Assembly (NCBI GenBank): GCA_038246575.1
Contig: JBBRVU010000002.1
Span: 1-64,000 of the forward strand
Direction: 5' to 3'
Length of the DNA: 64,000 nucleotides
Source: JACCUZ01 sp038246575
GTDB lineage: Bacteria > Actinomycetota > Actinomycetes > JACCUZ01
Shown here one piece after another: positions 1-8,025 of the stretch. Position numbers and translations under genes: made by a program. The first letter of the stretch is position 1; every line of letters starts with the position of its first letter. A model generated the notes under the pieces. The model did not search any database. It was given only the letters and a program-made list of their open reading frames with translations, and was not told where the DNA came from.

Positions 1-441
1 CGACCCGAGGTCGTGCACCGCGGTGCCCCCCGACCCGTCGACCGCGACCCGCAGCACGGCGTGCAGCCGGGACACGTCGGGGTCGTCGATGCGCACCGTG
101 GCCTCGACGGCGCGACCGATGCCGTGCTCGCCCGGTGCGAGGTGGTGCACCGACCCGCTGTCGGGGCCGGCGACCACGTGCAGCTCGAGCAGCCCCCGCG
201 GGTCGCGCGGGTCGGCACGGTCGACGGTGAGCACGGCCCCGTCGAGCAGCGGCGGCTCACCGAGGCGGGCGTCGTCCGAGAGCGCCCCCTCGCGGGTGAA
301 GAGCCGACCGCCGTGCCGCCCGACCGCCCGGAGCAGCCGGTCGCGGACCGCGGCCAACGGGGTCCCGGGTGGTGCCGCCACCTCGACGTCGACGGGAATC
401 GCCGTCCCCACCGGGTCGACGACCGTGAACACGATGCGCAT
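1..441 (-). CDS. FHA-domain protein, N-terminal 147 codons (partial)
   Basis: The reverse strand opens with ATG at 441 and stays open to the window edge, so only the N-terminus is seen. The protein begins MRIVFTVVDPVG, has a ubiquitin-like stretch, then a forkhead-associated core with GEHGIGR near residue 110 and the phosphothreonine-binding signature DPDVSRLHAVL near residues 121-131. This arrangement is typical of actinobacterial FHA/FtsK-SpoIIIE-type proteins, but the ATPase part would lie outside the window, so only the FHA call is supported. A degraded copy of its first codons lies at 21430-21492 beside a cpaF remnant, which suggests the gene was originally divergent from a cpaF/tadA gene. 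Confidence 0.75.
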   Translation of the reverse strand, partial: MRIVFTVVDPVGTAIPVDVEVAAPPGTPLAAVRDRLLRAVGRHGGRLFTREGALSDDARLGEPPLLDGAVLTVDRADPRDPRGLLELHVVAGPDSGSVHHLAPGEHGIGRAVEATVRIDDPDVSRLHAVLRVAVDGSGGTAVHDLGS

Positions 442-483
442 CGGCCCATCCTGGCCGGGACGGCCGCGTGCACCCCGCGCTCT

Positions 484-499
484 GTCCACAGGGCACGGT
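484..499. repeat. Left copy of 16-bp core repeat bounding the catabolic island
   Basis: GTCCACAGGGCACGGT lies between the FHA gene start and the stop codon of the first island gene. It matches 14475-14490 in 15 of 16 positions and 21534-21549 in 14 of 16, all in the same orientation. The left flank matches the left flank of the third copy, and the right flank of the second copy matches the right flank of the third. That is the pattern expected if the island was inserted at this core. Confidence 0.6.
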
Positions 500-514
500 G
501 ACCCGCCCGCTCCG

Positions 515-1393
515 TCAGCCTTTGATGCCGGAGAACGTCATCGTCGCGACGAACTGCCGCTGAGCCAGCAGGAACGCCACGATGAGCGGCATCGTGGCCA
601 CCACGTTGCCGCTCATCAACAGCGACCACTGGGTTCGCCGGACGCCTTGAAAGTTCGCCAGCCCGAGCTGGATCGTGTACCACTTCTCGTCGCTGATCGC
701 GATCAGCGGCCAGATCAGGTCGTTCCAGGACCCGAGCAGCGTGAAGATGGTCAGGGTCGCGAGGGCGGGCTTGGCCAGTGGCAGCACGATGTACCAGAAG
801 ACCCGGAGGGTGGAGCAGCCGTCGATCCGCCCGGCGTCCTCGAGCTCGGCCGGCAGGGACAGGAAGAACTGCCGCATGAGGAAGATGCCGAAGGCCGACG
901 CGAGCCACGGGACGAAGGCCGCGGCGAGCGTGTCGACCAGACCGAGCCTGGAGAACAGCACGTAGGTCGGGATCATCAGCAGCTGGGTCGGGATCATGAT
1001 GGTGGCCACGATGAGGAAGAAGCCGACCGACCGCCCGGCGAACCGCAGCCGCGCGAACCCGTACCCCGCCAGCGAGCACAGCGCGAGGTGCGCGAGGACA
1101 CCGATCGTGACGACGATCGTGGAGTTCAGCAGCCAGCGCCCAGCCGGCGCCTCGGTAAACAGGGAGACGTAGCCCTGCACGTGCAGCGAGTGCGGCAGGA
1201 ACCTCGGCGGGAACCGGTTGATGTCGGCGTCGGACATCAGGCTCGCGGAGAGCATCTGGACCAGCGGCAGCAGGAACAGCAACGCCGTCGGCATCAGCAC
1301 CAGGTGCCACGGGTTGAAGGGCAACCAGCGCCAGAAGCCTGTTCGAGGCCGCTGGCGGTCCGGGCGCAGCGCGACGTCCGACGTGGTCGCCAT
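515..1393 (-). CDS. Carbohydrate ABC transporter permease (MalG-like)
   Basis: This 292-residue inner-membrane permease belongs to the binding-protein-dependent family of sugar importers. Hydrophobic segments lie near residues 31-55, 91-115, 122-146, 155-178, 211-232 and 258-277. The cytoplasmic EAA loop that docks the ATPase is at about 184-206 (ELEDAGRIDGCSTLRVFW). Start ATG at 1393 overlaps the stop of the upstream permease gene (ATGA), so the pair is translationally coupled. It forms the transporter with the next two genes. No ATPase gene is present, which is usual for actinobacterial CUT1 systems that share an MsiK-type ATPase encoded elsewhere. Substrate is inferred from neighbours to be a glycoside or oligosaccharide. 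Confidence 0.9.
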   Translation of the reverse strand: MATTSDVALRPDRQRPRTGFWRWLPFNPWHLVLMPTALLFLLPLVQMLSASLMSDADINRFPPRFLPHSLHVQGYVSLFTEAPAGRWLLNSTIVVTIGVLAHLALCSLAGYGFARLRFAGRSVGFFLIVATIMIPTQLLMIPTYVLFSRLGLVDTLAAAFVPWLASAFGIFLMRQFFLSLPAELEDAGRIDGCSTLRVFWYIVLPLAKPALATLTIFTLLGSWNDLIWPLIAISDEKWYTIQLGLANFQGVRRTQWSLLMSGNVVATMPLIVAFLLAQRQFVATMTFSGIKG

Positions 1394-2388
1394 CAGAAGG
1401 CCTCCATCTTCCGGCTCCGGGCGTAGCCGACCATCCCGAGCGTGATGAGCATCGTGACGGCGAACAGGACGTACGCCACCGCCGAGCCGTAGCCGTAGTG
1501 GCTGAGCTGGAAGGCCTGGTAGTAGACGTAGTAGACGATCGTCTGCGTCGCGCCGACCGGGCCGCCCTTGGTCGTGGTGAACACCAGGTCGAACAGCTGC
1601 AGAGCGGTGATCGTCTGCCACACGGCGGTGAACACGGTCACCGGTCCCAGCTGCGGCAGCGTGACGTTCCGGAACACCTGCCACGGGTTCGCACCGTCGA
1701 CGACAGCTGCTTCGGTGAGCTCTGCCGGGATGTCCTGCAGGGCCGCGAGGTAGATCACGACGGTGAAGCCGACCTCACCCCAGAGCGCGATCAGGCAGAT
1801 GACCCACAACGCCTGGGTGCCGCTCTCGAGGAACTGCTGCTGCGGGAGGTGGGCCACCCGCAGCGCGTTGTTGGCCAGGCCGAACTGCGGGTTGAACACG
1901 AAGTTGGCGAGAATCCCCGTCGCGGCGGCCGACGCGACGAACGGGATGAAGATCGCCGTTCGGTAGAAGGCCACCAGGCGGATCGGCTTGTTGAGGGCGG
2001 TGGCGAGGAAGATCCCCAGCAGCACCGACACGGGCACGAACACCGCGGTGAACAGCACTGTGTGGCTGACCGCCTCGCGCAGCGAGGAGTCCGTGGCCAT
2101 CCGGCGGTAGTTGGACCAGCCCGCGGCCGTCGCGGGGGTGATGCCGTCCCAGTTCTGCCGGGAGATGACCACGGCCCACAGGGCCGGGAAGACGGACAGC
2201 CCGACGACCACCAGGGTGGCCGGGCCGGCGAACCCCCACCCGGTCAGGGACCGTCGCACCCGCACCCGCCGCCGCTGGTTCGTCGGATGCGACGGGAACA
2301 GCCGGCGCTGGGCGGCCGCCCCCCGTCGCGCACGTTCCTTCGGCCCGGCGTCGTCCGGGCCTGCGCGGGTGGTCGTCCCCTGGGTCAC
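1393..2388 (-). CDS. Carbohydrate ABC transporter permease (MalF-like)
   Basis: The 331-residue permease is the partner of the preceding gene. After a basic, Ala/Arg-rich N-terminal tail of about 40 residues come six hydrophobic segments, beginning with GWGFAGPATLVVVGLSVFPA at 46-65. The EAA loop is at about 223-245 (ELTEAAVVDGANPWQVFRNV). GTG at 2388 is chosen because it overlaps the stop of the binding-protein gene (GTGA), giving a coupled binding protein-permease-permease operon. A much longer open frame upstream is only the antisense or out-of-frame reading of the binding-protein gene. Function: membrane channel of the sugar importer. Confidence 0.9.
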   Translation of the reverse strand: MTQGTTTRAGPDDAGPKERARRGAAAQRRLFPSHPTNQRRRVRVRRSLTGWGFAGPATLVVVGLSVFPALWAVVISRQNWDGITPATAAGWSNYRRMATDSSLREAVSHTVLFTAVFVPVSVLLGIFLATALNKPIRLVAFYRTAIFIPFVASAAATGILANFVFNPQFGLANNALRVAHLPQQQFLESGTQALWVICLIALWGEVGFTVVIYLAALQDIPAELTEAAVVDGANPWQVFRNVTLPQLGPVTVFTAVWQTITALQLFDLVFTTTKGGPVGATQTIVYYVYYQAFQLSHYGYGSAVAYVLFAVTMLITLGMVGYARSRKMEAF

Positions 2389-3707
2389 TGGAACGACATC
2401 GCCTGGTCCGCCTTCTCGGCCGCGGTGGCCAGCGCGGCCGCCGACGAGCCCTGGCCCTGCAGGGTCTTGGCGACCGCCTCGCCGACATAGCGGGAGATCT
2501 CGGGGTAGCTGGCGATGGTGGGACGGGCGTGCGTGGCATTCGCCAGGTTGGCCACCATCACCTCGACCCCCGGGTAGGTGGCGATGAACGTCGCGTACTC
2601 CGGCATCGACTGCTCGGACGAACGGAGCGGCAGGTTCCCGAGAGCCATGTTCCACCGCGCGTCCTGCTCGGGCTGGCTCAGCCACGACAGGAGCTCCGCG
2701 GTCCAGTGCGCCCGGTTGGCGTCCTCGTGGTCGAACGCTGCCCAGATGTCCGGGCCGGACACCGTCTGGTGGTCGCCATTGGTGCCGGGCAGCACCTGCA
2801 CGCCGTACGGCGTCTTGGCCTGGACGAGGTCGTAGAGCTGCCAGGGGCCGGTGACGATCATGCCGACCCGGCCGGCGGCGAACAGCGGGCCGTACTTCTC
2901 GTCGGTCTGGTCGAGGTACATGCTCTTGTCCTCGACCGCCATCTGGCGGAGCAGCTCGAGACCCTGCACGCCGGCCGGGGAGTCGAAGGCGGTCTTCTGC
3001 TCGTCCTTGGTCAGGATCTCGCCGCCGCCCTGCCACAGCAGGGGCCAGAGGTGCCACGTCGTGTCCTCGCCGCCGCTGACGGACCAGGCCGTGCCGTAGA
3101 TCTTCTTGCCGGGGTCGGAGATCGCCTGGGCGGCGGACCGGAAGTCCTCCCAGGTCCAGTCTGCGCTCGGGTAGTCGAGGCCGGCCGCGTCGAACAGGTC
3201 CGTGTTGTAGACCAGTGCCAGGTTGTCGACCAGGGCGGGGTAGCCGATGACCACTCCGGCCGGGGTGGCGGTGGTGCGGGCCGCGGGCGGGAGCTCGTCC
3301 CAGCCCACGGCGGGGTCGGCGACCTCGTCGGCGAGGTCGAGCGTCTTGCCGGACTTCCCCAGCTTCCCGGCCCAGCTGCCGTAGGCGTAGGAGATGTCGG
3401 GGTAGGTGCCGCTGGCAAAGGTGGCGGACAGCTTCTGCAGCAGGTCGTCGGTGGTCGACGCGCCGGACGAGGCCTTCACGGTCACGTTCGGGTGCGCCTG
3501 GTGGAACTCCGCGGCAAGACCTTCGAGCACCTTCTCGGCGGCCTGGGACTGCCCGGTCCACCAGGTGAGGGTCACCTTCGCTGACGGGTCGGCCTTCGTC
3601 GCTCCCGTACCACCACCGCTGCTCCCGCCGCAGCCGGCGGCGAGCAGGGCGAGCGCGACGGCAGCCGCGGCCGCCGGGACGAGGCGGTGGGTGCGCGGAC
3701 GGGTCAT
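2385..3707 (-). CDS. Extracellular sugar-binding lipoprotein of ABC importer
   Basis: This 440-residue family 1 solute-binding protein has a lipoprotein signal peptide (MTRPRTHRL then a hydrophobic Ala/Leu run) and a lipobox LAAGC, with the lipidated Cys at residue 26 followed by a Gly/Ser linker. Hallmarks of the family are VTLTWWTGQSQAAEKVLEGL just after the linker and the aromatic-rich sugar site in the C-terminal half. ATG at 3707 is preceded by GAGGAG. The mature protein would be anchored to the outer face of the membrane and would deliver a sugar to the two permeases. The exact ligand cannot be read from the sequence. Confidence 0.9.
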   Translation of the reverse strand: MTRPRTHRLVPAAAAAVALALLAAGCGGSSGGGTGATKADPSAKVTLTWWTGQSQAAEKVLEGLAAEFHQAHPNVTVKASSGASTTDDLLQKLSATFASGTYPDISYAYGSWAGKLGKSGKTLDLADEVADPAVGWDELPPAARTTATPAGVVIGYPALVDNLALVYNTDLFDAAGLDYPSADWTWEDFRSAAQAISDPGKKIYGTAWSVSGGEDTTWHLWPLLWQGGGEILTKDEQKTAFDSPAGVQGLELLRQMAVEDKSMYLDQTDEKYGPLFAAGRVGMIVTGPWQLYDLVQAKTPYGVQVLPGTNGDHQTVSGPDIWAAFDHEDANRAHWTAELLSWLSQPEQDARWNMALGNLPLRSSEQSMPEYATFIATYPGVEVMVANLANATHARPTIASYPEISRYVGEAVAKTLQGQGSSAAALATAAEKADQAMSFQ

Positions 3708-3790
3708 GGCGTCTCCTCGGTCTCTGGGCCGGAAAGGGCCGCATGTCGGTGCATAGGTTGTCAGCGTCGCGGACCGGTGGGAGGACTGAC

Positions 3791-4852
3791 GTGGTCGACC
3801 CGAGCTCGCTCTCGCTGCATGACTGGGCACCGGTGTCGCAGGTGCGCGCCGACCGCACGGTGGTGGACCGGCCGGCTGTCCCGTGCGTTGACGTGCACAA
3901 CCATCTCGGTCGCTGGCTGACACGGGACGGGACCTGGATGACGCCGGACGTCGGTGAGGTGCTGGCAGTCATGGATGCCTGCGACGTGGTCACGGTGGTG
4001 AACCTCGACGGCCGCTGGGGCGACGAGCTGCGCGCCAACCTCGACCGCTATGACCGAGCCCACGAGGGCCGGTTCGTGACGTTCGCCCACGTCGACTGGC
4101 GGCTGCTCGCCGACCCGGGGGGAGCGCGCGGCGTCGAGCAGCTCGTGCGCAGCGTCGCCGACTCGGCGGCCGCCGGCGCCCGCGGGCTCAAGGTGTGGAA
4201 GGACCTCGGCCTGGAGTTCCGCGACGAACGGGGCTCGCTCGTGCTTCCGGACGCTCCCGAGGTCGCGGCTGTGCTCGACGCGGCCGGCGAGCACGCGCTC
4301 CCGGTGCTGATCCACACCGCTGACCCGGTGGCCTTCTTCGCTCCGCTGGACCGGCACAACGAGCGGCTCGAGGAGCTCGCCGAGTGCCCGGACTGGTGGT
4401 TCGGCCGGCCCGGCCTGCCGAGCTTCCAGCGGCTGGTGGACGCGCTGGAGGCTGCGGTCGCCGAGCACCCGGGGACGACGTTCGTCGGGGCTCACGTCGG
4501 CTGCTTCGCCGAGGACCTGCGCTGGGTCGACCGGATGCTCGGCGCCTACCCCCAGCTGCACGTGGACATCGGCGGCCGGCTGCCCGAACTGGGCCGCCAG
4601 CCCAGGGGCTTCCGGCGGCTGGTGGAGGCGCACCCCGAGCAGGTGCTGTTCGGCACCGACGGCTATCCCCTGGGCGTCGAGGTCTACCGGTCGTACGCGC
4701 GGTTCCTGGAGACCGCGGACGAGAGCTTCCCGTACACGCCGGAGGAGGAGCGGCCGTCCATGGGCCGCTGGGACATCGCCGGGGCCGAGATCCCCGCCGC
4801 GCTCCTGCCCGCCCTCTACGCAGGGAACGCCCGCCGGGTCCTCTGCCTCTGA
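3791..4852 (+). CDS. Amidohydrolase-2 family hydrolase (candidate sugar lactonase)
   Basis: The 353-residue protein is a TIM-barrel metal-dependent hydrolase of the amidohydrolase_2 type. Visible metal-site motifs are VHNH (residues 35-38), LIHTADP, GAHVGCFAED and the terminal Asp motif FGTDGYP. GTG at 3791 is chosen because GGGAGG lies about 7 bases upstream; an earlier ATG at 3743 lacks such a site. It is divergent from the importer genes. In aldose-oxidation clusters this family supplies fucono- or rhamnonolactonases, and the FAH and SDR genes nearby make that role plausible. A decarboxylase of the same superfamily cannot be excluded. Confidence 0.75.
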   Translation: MVDPSSLSLHDWAPVSQVRADRTVVDRPAVPCVDVHNHLGRWLTRDGTWMTPDVGEVLAVMDACDVVTVVNLDGRWGDELRANLDRYDRAHEGRFVTFAHVDWRLLADPGGARGVEQLVRSVADSAAAGARGLKVWKDLGLEFRDERGSLVLPDAPEVAAVLDAAGEHALPVLIHTADPVAFFAPLDRHNERLEELAECPDWWFGRPGLPSFQRLVDALEAAVAEHPGTTFVGAHVGCFAEDLRWVDRMLGAYPQLHVDIGGRLPELGRQPRGFRRLVEAHPEQVLFGTDGYPLGVEVYRSYARFLETADESFPYTPEEERPSMGRWDIAGAEIPAALLPALYAGNARRVLCL

Positions 4853-4901
4853 CGGGGAACCGGAGCGGGCCGCCACGCAGGCGTGGTTCGCGCAGTGCGG
4901 G

Positions 4902-6209
4902 TCAGGCACGAACGCTCACCCGCAAGGAGGGCGGCAGCAGGTCGCCGTGCGCTGCGACCAGCTCGTCGCACAGGTCCCAGACGTCGTCGAGGCCGAGCGT
5001 CGCCGCCGTGTTGGGGTCGAGCATCGCCGCGTGCCGCACCAGCCGCGGGTCGCCGTCGACGGCTGCCGCTGCGGTCAGGTCGACCACGTTGAGGAAGTTC
5101 CGGTTGAGGGCTGCGCACTGCGGTGGCAGGGCCCCCACGTGCACCGGGTGCACACCCATCTCGTCCACCAGGCAGGGGACCTCGACCCCGAGGCCGGCCG
5201 GCAGGTTCGTGATCAGCCCGGTGTTGGCGACGTTGCCCTGGATCCGCCGGGGAAGCCCGGTCACCATGCTGTGCACCACCTGCGGCGCGTACTCGGTCGC
5301 GGTCTGCTCCAGGGCCAGCGGCTCGCCGGCGGCCAGCAGCCGGCGGGTCTCCTCATAGGTCGCGACGTTCCCCTCGCTGATGCCGAGGTAGACGTCCGGC
5401 TCCAGTCTCAACCGCTCCACCTCCGCGTCGTGGCGGAGGTACCACGGGACGTACTCGCTGGAGTGCTCGCTGGTCTCGGTCGGGTAGTAGCCGAGCCGCC
5501 GGTACATGTCGACCCGAACCCGGCGCCGGAGCTCGGGGTCGGCGGCGATGCGCTCGTCCAGCAACGGGTACAGGCTCTGGCCGCTGCGCTCCCACCGCAG
5601 CAGCCACGCCTGGTGGTTCACCCCCGCCGAGAACCAGCTCGTCTCCTCGAGGGGAACGCCGATCACCTCGCCGAGCCCGACGACCGTCCAGTGCACGGAG
5701 TGGCAGAGCCCGACCACCTTGAGTGCCGGAGCCACCCGGCTCAGGTAGGTGATGTTCATGCTCATCGGGTTGGTGTAGTTCAGCAGCCAGGCGTCCGGGC
5801 AGACGGCCAGCATGTCGGCGGCGATGACGTCCAGCACCGGGAACGTGCGCAGGGCGCGGAAGACGCCGCCGATGCCGAGGGTGTCGGCGATGGTCTGGCG
5901 CACGCCGTGCCGGTTCGGGACGGCGAAGTCGGTACGGGTGGCTGCCAGTCCGCCGACCTGGATCATGTTGATCGCGAAGTCGGCGCCGTCGAGCGACTCG
6001 CGACGGTCGGCATGCGCGCTGACCTTCAACGAGCCGCCCACCTGGCGGGTGACCTGCGCGGCGATGCCCTCGGCGGTCTCCAGCCGGTCGGGGTCGATGT
6101 CGTGCAGCCGGACCTCGCAGCCGGCGAGCTCCTCGAAGCCCAGCAGGTCCGCGAGCAGGTCCCGGGTGAACTCCACACTGCCAGCGCCGAGGAAGGTGAT
6201 GGCCGTCAT
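4902..6209 (-). CDS. Glycoside hydrolase family 4 enzyme (paralogue 1)
   Basis: The 435-residue enzyme belongs to GH4, whose members cleave glycosides by an NAD- and divalent-metal-dependent redox/elimination mechanism. The N-terminal Rossmann loop is FLGAGSVEFTRDLL (residues 6-19). NYTNPMSMN (144-152) and the metal ligands Cys169-His170 (CHSVH) and His199 (GVNHQAW) are all present. ATG at 6209 is the family-typical start (MTAITFLG); longer N-terminal extensions in the frame are not conserved. A paralogue at 9722-11011 has the same Cys-His spacing. Substrate (alpha-galactoside, alpha-glucoside or glucuronide) is not determined. It is divergent from the DeoR gene and probably under its control. 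Confidence 0.9.
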   Translation of the reverse strand: MTAITFLGAGSVEFTRDLLADLLGFEELAGCEVRLHDIDPDRLETAEGIAAQVTRQVGGSLKVSAHADRRESLDGADFAINMIQVGGLAATRTDFAVPNRHGVRQTIADTLGIGGVFRALRTFPVLDVIAADMLAVCPDAWLLNYTNPMSMNITYLSRVAPALKVVGLCHSVHWTVVGLGEVIGVPLEETSWFSAGVNHQAWLLRWERSGQSLYPLLDERIAADPELRRRVRVDMYRRLGYYPTETSEHSSEYVPWYLRHDAEVERLRLEPDVYLGISEGNVATYEETRRLLAAGEPLALEQTATEYAPQVVHSMVTGLPRRIQGNVANTGLITNLPAGLGVEVPCLVDEMGVHPVHVGALPPQCAALNRNFLNVVDLTAAAAVDGDPRLVRHAAMLDPNTAATLGLDDVWDLCDELVAAHGDLLPPSLRVSVRA

Positions 6210-6241
6210 GGGCGCATCGCACCATGTCCCTGCGTTGCGCG

Positions 6242-6281
6242 CAAGAACAAGCACTGAGATTGTTCATCTATGCTCAAGAAC
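6242..6281. promoter_or_regulatory. Candidate operator between GH4 and DeoR genes
   Basis: Two direct copies of CAAGAAC (6242-6248 and 6275-6281) are 33 bp apart, about three helical turns. An inverted repeat GAACAA-N9-TTGTTC (6245-6265) overlaps the first copy. The site lies in the divergent gap between the GH4 gene and the regulator gene, so it is a reasonable DeoR binding site. This is inferred from position and symmetry only. Confidence 0.45.
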
Positions 6282-6372
6282 GTCCTCGGTCGACGCCGTG
6301 CCCGGCTACCGTGACCCCCCGTCGGCCCTCACCAGCCGGCGCCTGACCGGCTCCGACCGGGGAGGAGGTGCG

Positions 6373-7155
6373 GTGCGCAGGACCGATCGGCTCAGCGCGA
6401 TCCTGACCGCCCTGGACGCCGAGGGCAGCATCGACGTGACGGAGCTCGCCGGGCGGCTCAACGTGTCGGCGGCGACGTTGCGGCGTGACCTGGCGCTGCT
6501 TGAGGAGGAGCGGCTGCTGGCCCGCACCCACGGCGGTGCCACCACCTCCGGAGTGGCGTTCCCGGTGCCGGCCAGGAGCCGGGACGAGGGCCGGGACCGC
6601 AAGCGCGCGGTCGCCCGGGTGGCCGCCGAGCGGGTCCCCGGGGGGCCGCAGGTGGTGGCGCTGGCGTCCGGGGTGCTGACACCGGTGCTGGCCCGCGAGC
6701 TCGGTGACCGCGACCGGCTGACGGTGGTGACCAACGCCCTGGACATCGCGGCGGACCTGACGATGCGGCCCCGCCTCAAGGTGGTCGTCATCGGAGGAGT
6801 CGCCCGGCCGAAGTCCTACGGCCTGGCCGGGCCGTGGGCCGAGGAGGTGCTGCGCGACCTGAGCATCGCGGTCGCGTTCCTGGAAGCGGGCGCGGTCACG
6901 GTCGACGGCGGCGTGATGACCGACGACGAGGTCGAGGCGCGGACGCTGCGCGCGATGTCCGGTCGGGCGGCCCGGACGGTCGTGCTCGCCGACGGCGCTC
7001 GCCTGGGCCACATCCTGCTCGCGCACGTCGTCGGGCTCGACCGGGTCGACGAGATCGTGACGGACACGACCGCCGACCCGGCCCAGGTCGCCCTGCTGCG
7101 CGAGGCCGGCGCCACGGTCACCGTGGCGAGCGACGCCTCGGTGGAGCCGGACTGA
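6373..7155 (+). CDS. DeoR-family transcriptional regulator
   Basis: The 260-residue regulator has an N-terminal winged helix-turn-helix (RLSAILTALDAEGSIDVTEL, then LNVSAATLRRDLALLEEERL and THGGA), the DeoR signature. It is followed by a sugar-phosphate-sensing domain resembling ribose-5-phosphate isomerase (VVTNALDIAADL, VVIGGVARPKSYGLAGP, ADGARLGH). GTG at 6373 is preceded by GGAGGAGG. Repressors of this family usually respond to phosphorylated sugars, so it likely represses the GH4/importer genes. Its 3-prime end overlaps the convergent IclR gene by 38 bp. Confidence 0.88.
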   Translation: MRRTDRLSAILTALDAEGSIDVTELAGRLNVSAATLRRDLALLEEERLLARTHGGATTSGVAFPVPARSRDEGRDRKRAVARVAAERVPGGPQVVALASGVLTPVLARELGDRDRLTVVTNALDIAADLTMRPRLKVVVIGGVARPKSYGLAGPWAEEVLRDLSIAVAFLEAGAVTVDGGVMTDDEVEARTLRAMSGRAARTVVLADGARLGHILLAHVVGLDRVDEIVTDTTADPAQVALLREAGATVTVASDASVEPD

Positions 7156-7915
7156 GCTCGGCCCCGGCGACCAGGGAGGCGGTGAGGTCGCGGACCTCGG
7201 TACCCAGCCTGGCCAGGCGCGACCGTGGCAGCCGCGAAGCCGGCGCGGTGACGCTCACGGCGCCCACCGGGGCCTGGCCGGCCAGCACCAGCGGCACGGC
7301 GACGCAGTGCACCCCGGCCTCGTTCTCGCCCAGGTCGACGGCGTAGCCACGGGAGCGGGCGTGGGCGAGGCGCCGGGCCAGGATGTCGGCTGAGGTCACC
7401 GTGGCCGGGGTGCGGGCGGCCAACGGCCCGTGCCGTTGCACCCAGTCGTGCACGGCGGCGTCGTCGGGCAGCAGCGCCGACAGCAGGGCCTGCCCGACCC
7501 CTGTGCAGTAGGCAGGGTTCCGGCCGCCGATGGTCGAGCTCATCCGCACCGGGTGGGCGCCCTCCTGCTTGTCGACGTAGACGACGTCGGCGCCGGACAG
7601 CACCGCGAGGTGCACGGTCTCTCCGTACCGTGCCGCCAGCGCGCCCATCAGTGGTCCCGCGAGCACGCGCACGTCCAGACGCTCGTAGAAACCGAAGGCC
7701 GACTCCAAGGCGGCCGGGCCCAGCAGGTAGACGCCGTTGGGCTCGGGCTGGGAGGCGAACCCCCGGTGCCGCAGCGAGCTCAGCACCCGGTGCAGCGTGC
7801 TCTTCGGCATCCCGCTCGCGACGGCCAGCTCTTCCAGCGACCAGCCCTCACCGCGCTGCGCGAGCAGCCCGATGACCCGGAGAGCCCGGTCGATGCTCTC
7901 CACCGGTGCGTCCAC
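7118..7915 (-). CDS. IclR-family transcriptional regulator
   Basis: The 265-residue protein starts with a winged helix (VESIDRALRVIGLLAQRGEG, LEELAVASGMPKSTLHRVLS). The IclR effector-binding domain follows (VHLAVLSGADVVYVDKQEG, RNPAYCTGVGQALLSALLP, RSRGYAVDLGENEAGVHCVA). It is convergent with the DeoR gene (38-bp overlap) and divergent from the zinc dehydrogenase gene at 8026. The gap between them carries a perfect palindrome, so it probably controls itself and the dehydrogenase-to-lactonase operon. IclR effectors are commonly small carboxylates or sugar acids. Confidence 0.9.
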   Translation of the reverse strand: MDAPVESIDRALRVIGLLAQRGEGWSLEELAVASGMPKSTLHRVLSSLRHRGFASQPEPNGVYLLGPAALESAFGFYERLDVRVLAGPLMGALAARYGETVHLAVLSGADVVYVDKQEGAHPVRMSSTIGGRNPAYCTGVGQALLSALLPDDAAVHDWVQRHGPLAARTPATVTSADILARRLAHARSRGYAVDLGENEAGVHCVAVPLVLAGQAPVGAVSVTAPASRLPRSRLARLGTEVRDLTASLVAGAELSPAPPRRRSPR

Positions 7916-7929
7916 CGATCGTCACCCCA

Positions 7930-7944
7930 TTCCGTCGGACGGAA
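7930..7944. promoter_or_regulatory. Candidate IclR operator
   Basis: TTCCGTC-G-GACGGAA is a perfect palindrome with 7-bp arms, placed 15 bp upstream of the IclR start codon in the divergent gap. IclR-family operators are often short TTCCG/CGGAA palindromes. A second, imperfect TCC/GGA element and a repeated GCTAGT flank 7946-7977. Confidence 0.55.
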
Positions 7945-8025
7945 CGCTAGTCCATCCAGCGGATTGCTAGTAGCGTCCGGCCCCGGACGCCCGCCACGAC
8001 GGGCGCCGCGACAGGAGGCGGCTCG

